This document shows, one piece after another, positions 10,389 to 18,978 of a stretch of DNA of 64,000 nucleotides; the stretch's first letter is position 1, and each line of letters begins with the position of its first letter. The stretch is from Ancylobacter polymorphus. Lineage in GTDB: Bacteria > Pseudomonadota > Alphaproteobacteria > Rhizobiales > Xanthobacteraceae. The stretch covers positions 4,292,001 to 4,356,000 of the forward strand of contig NZ_CP083239.1 in assembly GCF_022836935.1 (NCBI RefSeq). The letters run 5' to 3'. The translations under genes were made by a program, and so were the position numbers. The notes under the pieces were generated by a model. It ran no database searches, was not told where the DNA came from, and saw only the letters and a program-made list of their open reading frames with translations.

Positions 10389-10505
10389 TCAGGGACGCTC
10401 GATCACTCCGCAGGCGACGCGGTCGCCGGCCTTGCCGCCGGGCTGGCTCGAATAGTCGTCCGGGCCGGAATGGATCATCAGTGCCGAACCGTGCGGGTTA
10501 GAATA
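10389..10505 (-). pseudogene. sodC: 3' relic of periplasmic Cu/Zn superoxide dismutase gene
   Basis: Thirty-eight codons plus a stop encode the conserved C-terminus of SodC, including GSALMIHSGPDDY, the Gln-Pro loop (SSQPGG), and AGDRVACGVIERP before the stop. This carries the family's conserved active-site Arg and disulfide Cys. An in-frame TGA at 10506-10508 closes the frame immediately upstream, and I find no SodC N-terminus, signal peptide or start codon in the flanking 150 bases. It is therefore a truncated remnant and not a gene. It sits between the autotransporter start and the lactate regulator, which suggests a deletion or insertion junction. An intact iron-type SodB is encoded at 28667-29263. 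Confidence 0.85.
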
Positions 10506-10642
10506 TCACTTCGGCACGAGCGCCCGGGCCGGCTTGCCATCGCACCCGGCCTTTCAGCCCGCGGCCGCGCGCCGTCGCCCCTTGTCGGAGACTAACGTTA
10601 CGGCAACCGGGCCGTTCCGCCCTTCCCGCGCTTTCCCCGCGC

Positions 10643-11422
10643 TCAGCCCGACAGCAGCGTCGACCGATTGAGCCGACGGACCGCGAGGTCGACCCGCGCC
10701 GCGTCGCGCCGTGTGCGGGCAACCGCATCGCCGGTGAAGGTGAGATGGTGGTGGATCGCCTTCTCCGCCGCCTCCGGGTCGGCGGCCACCACCGCCTCGC
10801 CGATCGCCTTGTGCTGGGCGAGCAGCGCCTCGCGGAAGGTGGCTTCGGCGAACAGGCTCGTGCGGTTGAAGAAAATGTCCCGGCGCAGCATCTCCGAGAA
10901 GGCGCGCATGACGTGCAGGATGACGAGATTGTGCGAGGCGGCATAGATCAGCCGGTGCAGCACGATATCCGCCTCCGCCTCGCGGTCGGGATCGCCGGCG
11001 GCGTGCGCGGCCTGCATTTCGGCCAGGCACTCGCGGATCGCCTGCCGCTCGGGCGCGGTGGCACGCACCGCCGCCAGCCCGGCCGCCATGCGCTCCACCG
11101 CCGTGCGGTATTCAAAGTAATCCGCCGTCACCTGCTCGTTGGATTGCAGCAACCCCGCCAGCGGATCGGTTAGGCCGGAAAGAAACTCGGTGACGCGCGT
11201 GCCCTCGCGGCTGGTGGCCAGCAGGCCACGCTGTTCCAGCAGGGCGAGGGCGTCCCGCAAGGACGGACGGGAGACTTCCAGCCGCTCGGCGAGGTCGCGC
11301 TCGCTGGCCAGCTTCTCGCCGGGGCGCAGCACGCCTTCGAGGATCAGCCGCTCGATATGCTCGGCAATCGCCTCCGCCAGCTTCGGTGTGTGCAGGCGCT
11401 CCACGCGCGCGTCCCCCCTCAT
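10643..11422 (-). CDS. lldR: FadR/LldR-type GntR-family regulator of lactate use
   Basis: Transcription factor of about 259 residues. It has an N-terminal GntR winged helix (around residues 10-75, with PGEKLASERDLAERL and SRPSLRDAL) and a C-terminal FCD ligand domain. In the FCD domain, His residues of the metal site are visible (DIVLHRLIY, AQHKAIGEA, AIHHHLTF). It is divergent from lactate permease and lactate dehydrogenase, the classic lldR arrangement, so it probably represses them and is relieved by lactate (inferred from context). ATG 11422 (MRGDARVERLHTPK) is chosen because residues upstream in the open frame are not GntR-like. Its promoter region holds GGTAA/TTACC elements that could be its operator. 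Confidence 0.85.
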   Translation of the reverse strand: MRGDARVERLHTPKLAEAIAEHIERLILEGVLRPGEKLASERDLAERLEVSRPSLRDALALLEQRGLLATSREGTRVTEFLSGLTDPLAGLLQSNEQVTADYFEYRTAVERMAAGLAAVRATAPERQAIRECLAEMQAAHAAGDPDREAEADIVLHRLIYAASHNLVILHVMRAFSEMLRRDIFFNRTSLFAEATFREALLAQHKAIGEAVVAADPEAAEKAIHHHLTFTGDAVARTRRDAARVDLAVRRLNRSTLLSG

Positions 11423-11495
11423 GTCGCCGACGATCTTTCGGCTTGACCTTCGGTAAATGCCACGAAAGTCGAATCGTTGTCCAATTGACTTGCTC

Positions 11496-11512
11496 GGTAA
11501 ATAAAACTTACC
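11496..11512. promoter_or_regulatory. Candidate operator dyad between lldR and lactate permease
   Basis: GGTAA-N7-TTACC inverted repeat in the divergent promoter region. Extra half-sites lie at 11452-11456 (GGTAA) and 11537-11541 (TTACC). A TTGACT hexamer at 11485-11490 could be the -35 box of the permease promoter, so a protein bound to the dyad would cover the promoter. FadR-group GntR operators usually have a GT-N(x)-AC core, which this fits. Binding by the adjacent regulator is an inference. Confidence 0.45.
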
Positions 11513-11624
11513 AAACAACACTTCATGATAATCTCCTTACCAAAGGAGGGCGGCACGGCAAAGACCGGGCCCAATCGGGAAAAAGCGGACCAAACCGCAC
11601 ACTCGTATCCCCGGAGAAACGCCC

Positions 11625-13310
11625 GTGACCTGGAATCAAGTCTACGACCCGTTCGGCAGCATGGCGCTGTCGACGCTGTTCGCCGCTGTGCCTATCGTCG
11701 TCATGCTCGTCGGCCTCGGCTTCCTGCATATGAAGGCGCATGTCGCTGCCTTTGCCGGGCTGGTTGCCGCCTTCGTCATCGCCGTGTTCTTCTTCGGCAT
11801 GCCCGCCGAAAAGGCGGGGCTCGCCGCCGGTTACGGCGCAGCCTATGGGCTGATGCCGATCGGCTGGATCGTGCTCAACATCATCTTCCTGCACCAGCTG
11901 ACCGAAGCCAATGGCTCCTTCACCACGCTGCAGCATTCCATTGCCGGCATCACCGGCGACCGTCGCCTGCAGCTGCTGCTCATCGCCTTTTCCTTCGGCG
12001 CCTTTTTCGAGGGCGCGGCAGGCTTCGGCACGCCGGTGGCGGTGACGGCGGCGCTGCTGATCGGGCTCGGCTTCTCGCCGCTCGCCGCTTCCGGCCTCTC
12101 CCTCATCGCCAACACCGCGCCGGTCGCCTATGGCGCGCTGGGCACGCCGGTCATCGCGCTGGCGGCGGTGACGGGGCTCGACCTGCTCGATCTCTCGGCG
12201 ATGATCGGTCGCCAGTTGCCCTTCTTCTCGCTCATCGTGCCGTTCTGGCTCATCTGGGCGTTCGCGGGCTGGCGCGGCATGCTGGAAATATGGCCGGCGA
12301 TCCTGGTGTGCGGCATCACCTTCGCCGTGCCGCAGTTCCTGGTCTCGAACTTCCACGGCCCGTGGCTGGTGGACGTGGTCGCCGCCATCGTCTCCATGGT
12401 GAGTCTCGTGCTGTTCCTGCGTGTCTGGCGGCCGAAGACGATCTGGACCTCGACCGCGCTGAAGGGCCGGCAGGGCAATGACGGTTCGGACGAGGTGGCG
12501 GCCAAGGCCAAGATCGACCCCACCCTTAGCCAGCGCCCCTCGACCGGCGATCTCGTCAAGGCGTGGCTGCCCTGGGCCATCCTCACCGTGTTCGTCTTCG
12601 CCTGGGGCGTCCCGCAGATGAAGGGCTGGCTCGACGGGATGTTCATCCAGAAGATTCCGTTCGAGGGCCTGCACAACCTCGTCTTCAAGGTGCCGCCGGT
12701 GGTGGCGACCGCGCATCCCGAAGCGGCGGTGTTCACCTTCAACATCCTGTCGATGACCGGCTCCGGCATCTTCGTGTCGGCGGTGATCGCCGGGCTGCTG
12801 ATGGGCTTCTCGCCGCTGGGGCTGGTGCGCATCTATGGCCGCACGCTGTGGAAGGTGCGCTTCTCGCTCGCCACCATCGCCATCATGCTGGCGCTGGGCT
12901 TCCTCACCCGCTACTCCGGCCTCGACGCCACGCTCGGCCTCGCCTTCGCCACGACCGGGCCGTTCTACCCGCTGTTCGGCACGCTGCTCGGCTGGCTGGG
13001 CGTCGCGCTGACGGGGTCGGACACCGCCTCGAATGTGCTGTTCGGCGGCCTGCAGAAGATCACCTCCGAGCAGCTCGGCCTGTCGCCGACCCTGATGGCG
13101 GCGGCGAATTCCTCGGGCGGCGTCATGGGCAAGATGATCGACGCGCAGTCCATCGTCGTCGCCTCCACCGCCACCGGCTGGGTGAACAAGGAAGGCGTGA
13201 TCCTGCGCTATGTGTTCTTCCATTCCATCGCGCTGGCGGTGCTGGTCGGCATGCTGGTGACGTTGCAGGCCTATGTCTGGCCGTTCAGCAACCTCGTCAT
13301 TCACCATTGA
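11625..13310 (+). CDS. lldP: L-lactate permease (LctP/LldP family)
   Basis: Proton-coupled lactate/glycolate importer of the inner membrane, 561 residues, close to the family's usual 550. It has 12-14 predicted helices throughout. Typical LctP segments are visible, such as GAFFEGAAGFGTPVAV near residue 125 and LTGSDTASNVLFG near residue 464. The start is GTG 11625, with GGAG nine bases upstream; an upstream in-frame ATG is absent. It is followed after 66 bases by L-lactate dehydrogenase, and the two are almost certainly cotranscribed from the promoter shared with the divergent regulator. Together they take up and oxidise lactate. Confidence 0.93.
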   Translation: MTWNQVYDPFGSMALSTLFAAVPIVVMLVGLGFLHMKAHVAAFAGLVAAFVIAVFFFGMPAEKAGLAAGYGAAYGLMPIGWIVLNIIFLHQLTEANGSFTTLQHSIAGITGDRRLQLLLIAFSFGAFFEGAAGFGTPVAVTAALLIGLGFSPLAASGLSLIANTAPVAYGALGTPVIALAAVTGLDLLDLSAMIGRQLPFFSLIVPFWLIWAFAGWRGMLEIWPAILVCGITFAVPQFLVSNFHGPWLVDVVAAIVSMVSLVLFLRVWRPKTIWTSTALKGRQGNDGSDEVAAKAKIDPTLSQRPSTGDLVKAWLPWAILTVFVFAWGVPQMKGWLDGMFIQKIPFEGLHNLVFKVPPVVATAHPEAAVFTFNILSMTGSGIFVSAVIAGLLMGFSPLGLVRIYGRTLWKVRFSLATIAIMLALGFLTRYSGLDATLGLAFATTGPFYPLFGTLLGWLGVALTGSDTASNVLFGGLQKITSEQLGLSPTLMAAANSSGGVMGKMIDAQSIVVASTATGWVNKEGVILRYVFFHSIALAVLVGMLVTLQAYVWPFSNLVIHH

Positions 13311-13376
13311 CGCCGGCGGGGGGAGGCGTATCAGCCTCCCCTCACATCATGACCTAAGGGCAGAAGGAGCGCGCGC

Positions 13377-14513
13377 ATGGCGACCGTGACCAACATCCAG
13401 GATCTGCGCGCCATCGCGATGCGCAAGGTGCCCCGCGCCATCTTCCACTATGCCGACCGCGGCTCCTATGACGAGACGACGCTGCGCGCCAACAAGGCAG
13501 ACCTCGCCGCCATCCCGCTGCGCCAGCGGGTGATGATCGACGTGTCCGACCGCTCCACCGCCACCACCATGATCGGCGAGAAGGTGGCGCTGCCGCTGGC
13601 CATCGCGCCCACGGGCCTCACCGGCCTGTTCCATGGCGACGGCGAAATCCATGGCTGCCGCGCGGCGCAGGCGGCGGGCATTCCCTTCACTCTCTCCACC
13701 ATGTCGATCTGCTCGATCGAGGATGTGGCGGGCGCGGTCGACAAGCCATTCTGGTTCCAGCTCTATGTGATGCGCGACCGCAAATTCTCGGAATCGCTGA
13801 TCGAGCGCGCCAAGGCGGCGAAGTGCTCGGCGCTGGTGCTGACCCTCGATCTGCAGATTCAGGGCCAGCGCCATATGGATATCAAGAACGGCCTCGCCGT
13901 TCCCCCGAAGCTGACGCTGGCCAATGCGCTCGACATCGCCACCAAGCCGCGCTGGATCGCCAGCGTGCTGATGGGCAAGCGCCATTCCTTCGGCAATCTC
14001 GCCGTGCGGCAGGAAAGCGACAGCCTTTCCACCCTCTCGCAGTGGATCGCCGGCCAGTTCGACCCCTCCCTGTCGTGGAAGGATGTGGAATGGGTGCGCT
14101 CCATCTGGCCGGGCAAGCTCATCCTCAAGGGCGTGCTGGATGTCGAGGACGCAAAGATCGCCGCCGCCACGGGGGCCGACGCCATCGTGGTGTCGAACCA
14201 TGGCGGGCGCCAGCTCGACGGCGCCGTCTCCTCGATCAAGGCGCTGCCGAAGATCGTCGACGCCATTGGCGGCGGCCGGAGCGAAATCTGGTTCGACGGC
14301 GGCGTGCAGTCTGGCCAGGACATTCTCAAGGCCCGGGCGCTCGGCGCGCAGGGCTGCATGATGGGCAAGGCCTTCCTGTGGTCGCTGGCGGCCGGCGGCC
14401 AGGCGGGCGTCGCCAAGGCGATCGAGATCATCCGCAAGGAACTCGACGTGTCGATGGCGCTCACCGGCGTCAAGGACATCGAGCAGGTCGACCGGAGCGT
14501 GCTCGCTCTGTGA
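13377..14513 (+). CDS. lldD: FMN-dependent L-lactate dehydrogenase
   Basis: Membrane-associated flavoenzyme that oxidises L-lactate to pyruvate and passes electrons to the quinone pool; 378 residues, normal for LldD. The alpha-hydroxy-acid oxidase signature SNHGGRQLDGA is present; its His is residue 275, the catalytic base, followed by the substrate-binding Arg. The FMN phosphate region (EIWFDGGVQSGQDILKA) and the N-terminal FHYADRGSYDE segment are also typical. AAGGAG lies nine bases before ATG 13377. It is the last gene of the lactate operon. The 3' end converges on the YcgN-like gene with a GC-rich hairpin between them. Confidence 0.95.
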   Translation: MATVTNIQDLRAIAMRKVPRAIFHYADRGSYDETTLRANKADLAAIPLRQRVMIDVSDRSTATTMIGEKVALPLAIAPTGLTGLFHGDGEIHGCRAAQAAGIPFTLSTMSICSIEDVAGAVDKPFWFQLYVMRDRKFSESLIERAKAAKCSALVLTLDLQIQGQRHMDIKNGLAVPPKLTLANALDIATKPRWIASVLMGKRHSFGNLAVRQESDSLSTLSQWIAGQFDPSLSWKDVEWVRSIWPGKLILKGVLDVEDAKIAAATGADAIVVSNHGGRQLDGAVSSIKALPKIVDAIGGGRSEIWFDGGVQSGQDILKARALGAQGCMMGKAFLWSLAAGGQAGVAKAIEIIRKELDVSMALTGVKDIEQVDRSVLAL

Positions 14514-14523
14514 GGGAAGCGAG

Positions 14524-14545
14524 AGGGCGCCTTGCCGGGCGCCCT
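14524..14545. terminator. GC-rich hairpin between convergent lldD and YcgN-like gene
   Basis: AGGGCGCC (14524-14531) pairs with GGCGCCCT (14538-14545) around a six-base loop. There is no clear T-run on either side, so termination by this hairpin is plausible but not certain. It overlaps the stop codon of the minus-strand gene by two bases. Confidence 0.45.
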
Positions 14546-15050
14546 ACCCCTTCGCCTTGCGCCGCACGGCGCCACGCGGCAGGCGCAGCGGCCAGCGCAC
14601 CATGTGGTCGACATAGTCTTCCAGCGGCAATTCGTCCTCCAGCGCCGCCACCTTGCCGCGCACGGAGACACCCGCCGCATGCACCGTCTCGCGGTCGCCG
14701 GAAACGAGATGGTGCCACCAGTAGAGATCGCGCCCCTCCTCCACCAGCCGATAGCCGCAGGAAGGCGGCAGCCAGTCGAGCGCGCGCACCGTCTCCGGCG
14801 TCAGCCGCACGCAGTCGGGCACATGCTGCTGCCGCTCCGGATAATTGCGGCAGCGGCAGTTGAAGTCGTCGAGGAGCTGGCAGCCAATATCGGTATAGGC
14901 GATCGCCTCGGTATCCTCGTCCTGCAGCTTGACGAGGCAGCAGCGGCCGCAGCCGTCGCACAGGCTTTCCCACTCCTCGGCGGTCATTTCCTCAAGGGTC
15001 TTGCGGCGCCAGAACGGGGCCGCCGCGAGGGTGGTCGGATCGTCGTGCAT
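14544..15050 (-). CDS. YcgN-family cysteine-cluster protein
   Basis: Cytoplasmic protein of about 168 residues in the UPF0260/YcgN family. The N-terminal half has the conserved Cys pattern CDGCGRCC, then [16 protein letters not shown] and VPDCVRLTP, consistent with a metal or zinc-ribbon-like CxxCxxCC site (family knowledge). The C-terminus ([15 protein letters not shown]) is also typical. Biochemical function is unknown. ATG 15050 is preferred over GTG 15086 because the conserved region starts soon after it. It is a monocistronic minus-strand gene, convergent with lldD and divergent from the penicillin-binding protein gene. Confidence 0.85.
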   Translation of the reverse strand: MHDDPTTLAAAPFWRRKTLEEMTAEEWESLCDGCGRCCLVKLQDEDTEAIAYTDIGCQLLDDFNCRCRNYPERQQHVPDCVRLTPETVRALDWLPPSCGYRLVEEGRDLYWWHHLVSGDRETVHAAGVSVRGKVAALEDELPLEDYVDHMVRWPLRLPRGAVRRKAKG

Positions 15051-15214
15051 CGGTCGGAAAGGTCCCGCAGCCTCGGGCGCCGGCACACTTCACGAACCGG
15101 CAATCACTCCTTAGATATCCTCGCGGCCGCGCCGTGGCGAGCCTTGATGCTGCCCTCGTCGCGCGGCATGGGGTCGGTTATAAGAGCAGGCGGGGCTCGC
15201 AGGCCCCCTGGAGC

Positions 15215-17443
15215 ATGGGCTTGAACGACACGCCGTCCGACCATCCCCCGCAGGAAACGCCCCGGGCGCCCGCCTCCGGCCAGCGCCCGCCCTCGGCGTT
15301 CCGCCGGCGGTTGCGCCATGTGCTGCTGGCCATCGATTCCTGGATCGATTCGTCGATCTATTCCGGCGGCGTGAATCTGCGCTCTGGCTGGGACAGCTTT
15401 GTCGCCTTCACCGAACGCTTCAATGTGCAGGGCCCAGCCCGCTACGCCATCTCGCTCGGCTCCGAGGCGATGACCTGGGGCGCGGTGGGCGCGGTGCTGA
15501 TGCTGGCGCTGGCGGTGCCGGCCTTCCAGGAAACCTCGGACGACTGGCTCAAGCGCGCCGAGCTGTCCGTCACCTTCCTCGACCGCTACGGCAACACGAT
15601 CGGCGAGCGCGGCATCCGCCACAACGACACGGTGCCGCTGGAAGAATTCCCCGATCACCTCATCAAGGCGGTGCTCGCCACCGAGGACCGGCGCTTCTAC
15701 GAGCATTTCGGCATCGACATTCCCGGCACGTTCCGCGCCGTGCTCTCCAATGCGCGCGCCGGCGGCGTGGTGCAGGGCGGCTCCTCGCTGACCCAGCAGC
15801 TGGCCAAGAACCTGTTCCTGTCGAACGAGCGCACGCTGGAGCGCAAGATCAAGGAAGCCTTCCTGGCGCTGTGGCTGGAGTTCCACCTCACCAAGAACCA
15901 GATCCTCAAGCTCTATCTCGACCGCGCCTATATGGGCGGCGGCGCCTTCGGCGTGGACGCGGCGGCGCAGTATTACTTCGGCAAATCGGCGCGCGACGTG
16001 AACTTGGCCGAGGCGGCGATGCTCGCCGGCCTGTTCAAGGCGCCGTCGAAATTCGCCCCCCACATCAATCTGCCGGCGGCGCGCGGGCGCGCCAGCGTGG
16101 TGCTGGACAATCTTGTCGATGCCGGCTTCATGACCGAGGGCCAGGTGTTCGGCGCCCGCCGCAACCCGGCGACGCCCGTCGACCGCAAGCAGGACGACCT
16201 GCCGGAATATTACCTCGACTACGCCTTCGACCAGGTGAAGCAGATCGTCGAGACTCTGCCCAAGACCTATGCCGAGCGCTCCTTCATCGTCCGCACGGCA
16301 CTCGATCCCAACATCCAGAAGGCGGCCGACACCGCCATCCGCGACAGCCTGCGCCAGTTCGGCAAGGACTATGGCGCCAAGCAGTCGGCCATGGTGGTGA
16401 TGGAGCCGAACGGGGCGGTGCGGGCGATGGTCGGCGGGCGGGACTATGGCGAAAGCCAGTTCAACCGCGCCACCGACGCGCTGCGCCAGCCCGGTTCGTC
16501 CTTCAAGCCCTTCGTCTACACGGCGGCGCTGATGACGGGGAAGTACAAGCCCAGCACCATCGTCGTCGACGGGCCGATCTGCATCGGCAATTGGTGCCCG
16601 CAGAATTACGGCCGTTCCTATGCCGGCTCCATTACCCTCATCAACGCGCTCACCCGCTCGCTGAACACGGTGGCGGTGAAGCTCGCCGAAAATATCGGCC
16701 GCGGGCGCATCGTCGATCTCGCCCATTCCATGGGCCTCAAGACCGAACTCAAGGTCACGCGCGCCCTGCCGCTCGGCGCCGCCGAGGTGACGGTGGTGGA
16801 CATGGCGACCGCCTATTCCGTCTTCGCCAATGGCGGCTATTCCGTCGACGCCCATGCCGTGGTCGAGATGCGCACGCCCAATGGCGATCCGGTCTGGAGC
16901 TTCGCCCAGAACGGCCCCGCGCCGAAGGAACTGATCCCGCCGGAGATCATCGCCATGATCAACCCGATGCTGAACAGCGTGGTGGAGAACGGCACCGGCC
17001 GGCGCGCCATGATCCCCGGCACCAAGGTCTCGGGCAAGACCGGCACCACCAATGCCTATCGCGACGCCTGGTTCGTCGGTTTCACCGGCAATTATGTCGG
17101 CGCCATCTGGTTCGGCAATGACGACTATCAGTCCACCCGCAAAATGACCGGCGGCTCGCTCCCGGCGATGACCTGGCAGAAGGTGATGGCCTTCGCCCAT
17201 CAGGGTATCGAGCTCAAACCGACGCCCGGCCTCGGCAACCAGCCGGCGCCGGTGCTCGATGGCGCCGCGGCGCAGGCCTCCGCGCTGCAGATCGACGGCG
17301 TGCAGCGTCCGGTGACGCTGTCGCCCGCCTCGGCGGCGCGGCTGATGGACCTCTCGGCCCGTCTCGGCGAGGCGGCGGCCGCGCCCCCGCCCCGGCCGAG
17401 CGCCGCCGTCGCGCCCGGCACCAGCCTGGTGGGAAGCAACTGA
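15215..17443 (+). CDS. Class A penicillin-binding protein (transglycosylase/transpeptidase)
   Basis: Bifunctional peptidoglycan synthase of about 742 residues, anchored by one helix near residues 83-105 with the catalytic domains in the periplasm. The GT51 transglycosylase motifs EDRRFYEHFG (near 155) and GGSSLTQQLAKNLFL are present. The transpeptidase has SSFKPF (active Ser near residue 428), SLNT as the SxN motif and SGKTGTTN as the KTG box. The cytoplasmic N-terminus is Pro-rich. ATG 15215 is chosen; GTG 15134 would add 27 residues with no family support. The C-terminus ends in an Ala/Pro-rich tail. Clear PBP1a/PbpC-like enzyme; the exact subclass is not assigned. Confidence 0.92.
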   Translation: MGLNDTPSDHPPQETPRAPASGQRPPSAFRRRLRHVLLAIDSWIDSSIYSGGVNLRSGWDSFVAFTERFNVQGPARYAISLGSEAMTWGAVGAVLMLALAVPAFQETSDDWLKRAELSVTFLDRYGNTIGERGIRHNDTVPLEEFPDHLIKAVLATEDRRFYEHFGIDIPGTFRAVLSNARAGGVVQGGSSLTQQLAKNLFLSNERTLERKIKEAFLALWLEFHLTKNQILKLYLDRAYMGGGAFGVDAAAQYYFGKSARDVNLAEAAMLAGLFKAPSKFAPHINLPAARGRASVVLDNLVDAGFMTEGQVFGARRNPATPVDRKQDDLPEYYLDYAFDQVKQIVETLPKTYAERSFIVRTALDPNIQKAADTAIRDSLRQFGKDYGAKQSAMVVMEPNGAVRAMVGGRDYGESQFNRATDALRQPGSSFKPFVYTAALMTGKYKPSTIVVDGPICIGNWCPQNYGRSYAGSITLINALTRSLNTVAVKLAENIGRGRIVDLAHSMGLKTELKVTRALPLGAAEVTVVDMATAYSVFANGGYSVDAHAVVEMRTPNGDPVWSFAQNGPAPKELIPPEIIAMINPMLNSVVENGTGRRAMIPGTKVSGKTGTTNAYRDAWFVGFTGNYVGAIWFGNDDYQSTRKMTGGSLPAMTWQKVMAFAHQGIELKPTPGLGNQPAPVLDGAAAQASALQIDGVQRPVTLSPASAARLMDLSARLGEAAAAPPPRPSAAVAPGTSLVGSN

Positions 17444-17515
17444 CCCGTCGCGATTGACCTTCCCGCCGCAAACGCCCATCCATGGGCGCCCCGCTCCACC
17501 GGAGAGCTTCCGCCT

Positions 17516-18106
17516 GTGCGCTCCCTGCTGTTCCTCCTGATCCTGGCCATCGGTGCCGTCGTCGGGCTCGGCCTGACCTGGGTTACCACGGTCAATGGCT
17601 ATGGGCCGGGGCTGGTGCGCTCGGGCCCCTGGGAGACCTGGCCGCGCGCCGGCACCGAGACCGCCGACCCCTACGCCCGCGCCGCCCTCGCCCGCGCCGG
17701 CGAGTTGCCGCTGGAACTGGCGGACGGCATCGCCTTTGTCGCCGCCACCGATTCCGCTGGCCGCGCGCTCGACGGGCGCTGCGATATCCGCATCTCGGGC
17801 AGCCTGCCGCAGGCGCGGTTCTGGACTCTCACGCTCACCGACGCGCAGGGAAGGCTGATCGACAATGCCGCCGAGCGCAGCGGCTTCACCAGCGCGGAAG
17901 TGGTGTGGAACCGCGACGGCACGCTCGATGTGGTGCTCGGGCCACGGGCGCGCGCCGGCAACTGGCTTCCCACCGGCGCCCGCGACCGCGTCACCCTCGC
18001 CTTCCGCCTCTACGACACAGCGGTGGGCCTCGCCAACCGCACCAGCGACGCTCCCGAAATGCCCCGCATCGTCACCGAGCACTGCCCCTGGGAGCGCAGC
18101 TCATGA
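17516..18106 (+). CDS. DUF1214 domain protein, membrane-anchored
   Basis: Protein of 196 residues. A single N-terminal hydrophobic helix (SLLFLLILAIGAVVGLGLTW) is followed by a DUF1214 domain (SGSLPQARFWTLTLTDAQG, RLYDTAVGLA). In many bacteria DUF1214 is the C-terminal half of larger DUF1254-DUF1214 proteins; here it stands alone and is followed 10 bases later by a separate DUF1254-like gene. The two probably work as a pair in the periplasm, with unknown activity. The start is GTG 17516. A fused version of the same two domains is encoded at 58757-60175. Confidence 0.85.
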   Translation: MRSLLFLLILAIGAVVGLGLTWVTTVNGYGPGLVRSGPWETWPRAGTETADPYARAALARAGELPLELADGIAFVAATDSAGRALDGRCDIRISGSLPQARFWTLTLTDAQGRLIDNAAERSGFTSAEVVWNRDGTLDVVLGPRARAGNWLPTGARDRVTLAFRLYDTAVGLANRTSDAPEMPRIVTEHCPWERSS

Positions 18107-18116
18107 GCCCGCGCCG

Positions 18117-18662
18117 ATGAGCCGTTTCATTCTCGCCGCCCTGGCCGGCCTCGTGCTCGGCCTCATCGTGCATCTCGGCGCCGTGCTGGTGCTGCCCTAT
18201 CTCGCCGAGCGCGACGCCTATGCCCGGCTGGCGGCGATCGCGGGGCCGAATGAGGTGGTGCCGATCGAGGATCCCTCCGATCTCGGCGCGGTGCTGCCAT
18301 CCACCGACCCCGCCTTCATCTCGGCGGTCTGCCTTTATGATCTCGCCGGGGGACCGCTGAAAGTACAGGTGCCGACCACGGAGGACTACACCTCGGTGTC
18401 GTTCTACACCCGCCACGGCCTGCCCTTTTACGCCATCAATGACCGCTCGGCGGGCCGTTCCATCATCGAGCTGAATCTGATGAACGCCAAGCAGCGCGCG
18501 GCGCTGCCGGAAGACGACGAAGTGACCGCCGCCGACCGGCTGATCGTCGAATCGCCGAGCGAAGAGGGCATCGTGCTGATCCGGGCAATGGTGCGCGAGC
18601 GCAGCGCCCGCGATGAGGTGCGCGCGCGCATGCAGCTGGCCAATTGCGCGCCAGCGGCCTGA
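18117..18662 (+). CDS. DUF1254 domain protein, membrane-anchored
   Basis: Protein of 181 residues. An N-terminal helix (FILAALAGLVLGLIVHLGAV) is followed by a domain resembling the DUF1254 half (AVCLYDLAGGPLKVQVP, DYTSVSFYTRHG). ATG 18117 follows the DUF1214 stop by 10 bases, so the two genes form an operon. The second half, from about residue 120, is charged and ends QLANCAPAA. No catalytic motif is recognisable. The family assignment rests on the pairing with DUF1214 and the overall pattern, so it is less certain than for its neighbour. Confidence 0.75.
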   Translation: MSRFILAALAGLVLGLIVHLGAVLVLPYLAERDAYARLAAIAGPNEVVPIEDPSDLGAVLPSTDPAFISAVCLYDLAGGPLKVQVPTTEDYTSVSFYTRHGLPFYAINDRSAGRSIIELNLMNAKQRAALPEDDEVTAADRLIVESPSEEGIVLIRAMVRERSARDEVRARMQLANCAPAA

Positions 18663-18673
18663 AGCGGGTGGCT

Positions 18674-18883
18674 TCAGCGCTTCTCGCCGGCGGCGGTGAC
18701 GGCCGTCTGCGCGGGCGGCCGGACATATTGCACCACGGGAAGAATGATCACCTTGGCCGGGGTGTCGGAAGGCGGTCTCGCCCCCACCGGTCCGCCCTGC
18801 GCCTGCACTGTCGGAAACGGCACTAAGGCACCCATCGCGCCCTCCCCTGTCCCGCCAAACGGCATGGGCCCAGTACGGAACAA
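18674..18883 (-). CDS. Small hypothetical protein (low confidence)
   Basis: Open frame of 69 codons, Pro/Gly-rich, with a plausible short beta-like segment (AKVIILPVVQYVRPPAQ). It occupies most of the gap between the DUF1254 gene and the DUF2336 gene and runs antisense to both. I recognise no family, signal peptide or domain. It is listed because codon usage looks like that of its neighbours and no alternative feature fills the gap. It could equally be non-coding. Confidence 0.35.
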   Translation of the reverse strand: MFRTGPMPFGGTGEGAMGALVPFPTVQAQGGPVGARPPSDTPAKVIILPVVQYVRPPAQTAVTAAGEKR

Positions 18884-18978
18884 GCATGGTTAACGGCTTT
18901 CTAACGTTCGCGGGCTAATTTGGTTTCGCGCCGCCGTTCGGGCGGCGCGACGTGCCACATACGAGCTGTCCGCCTGCC

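Noticed and set aside
11525..12481. Alternative plus-strand frame overlapping the lactate permease start
   Set aside because: It is an Arg/Ala-rich out-of-frame reading of the permease gene without family support.
14524..14545. Full-strength Rho-independent terminator between lldD and the YcgN-like gene
   Set aside because: The hairpin is good but lacks a T-run on both strands, so it is listed only with low confidence.
15104..18082. Antisense open frame of nearly 1,000 codons across the penicillin-binding protein gene
   Set aside because: A by-product of high GC and codon bias; it has no recognisable protein features and crosses well-supported genes.
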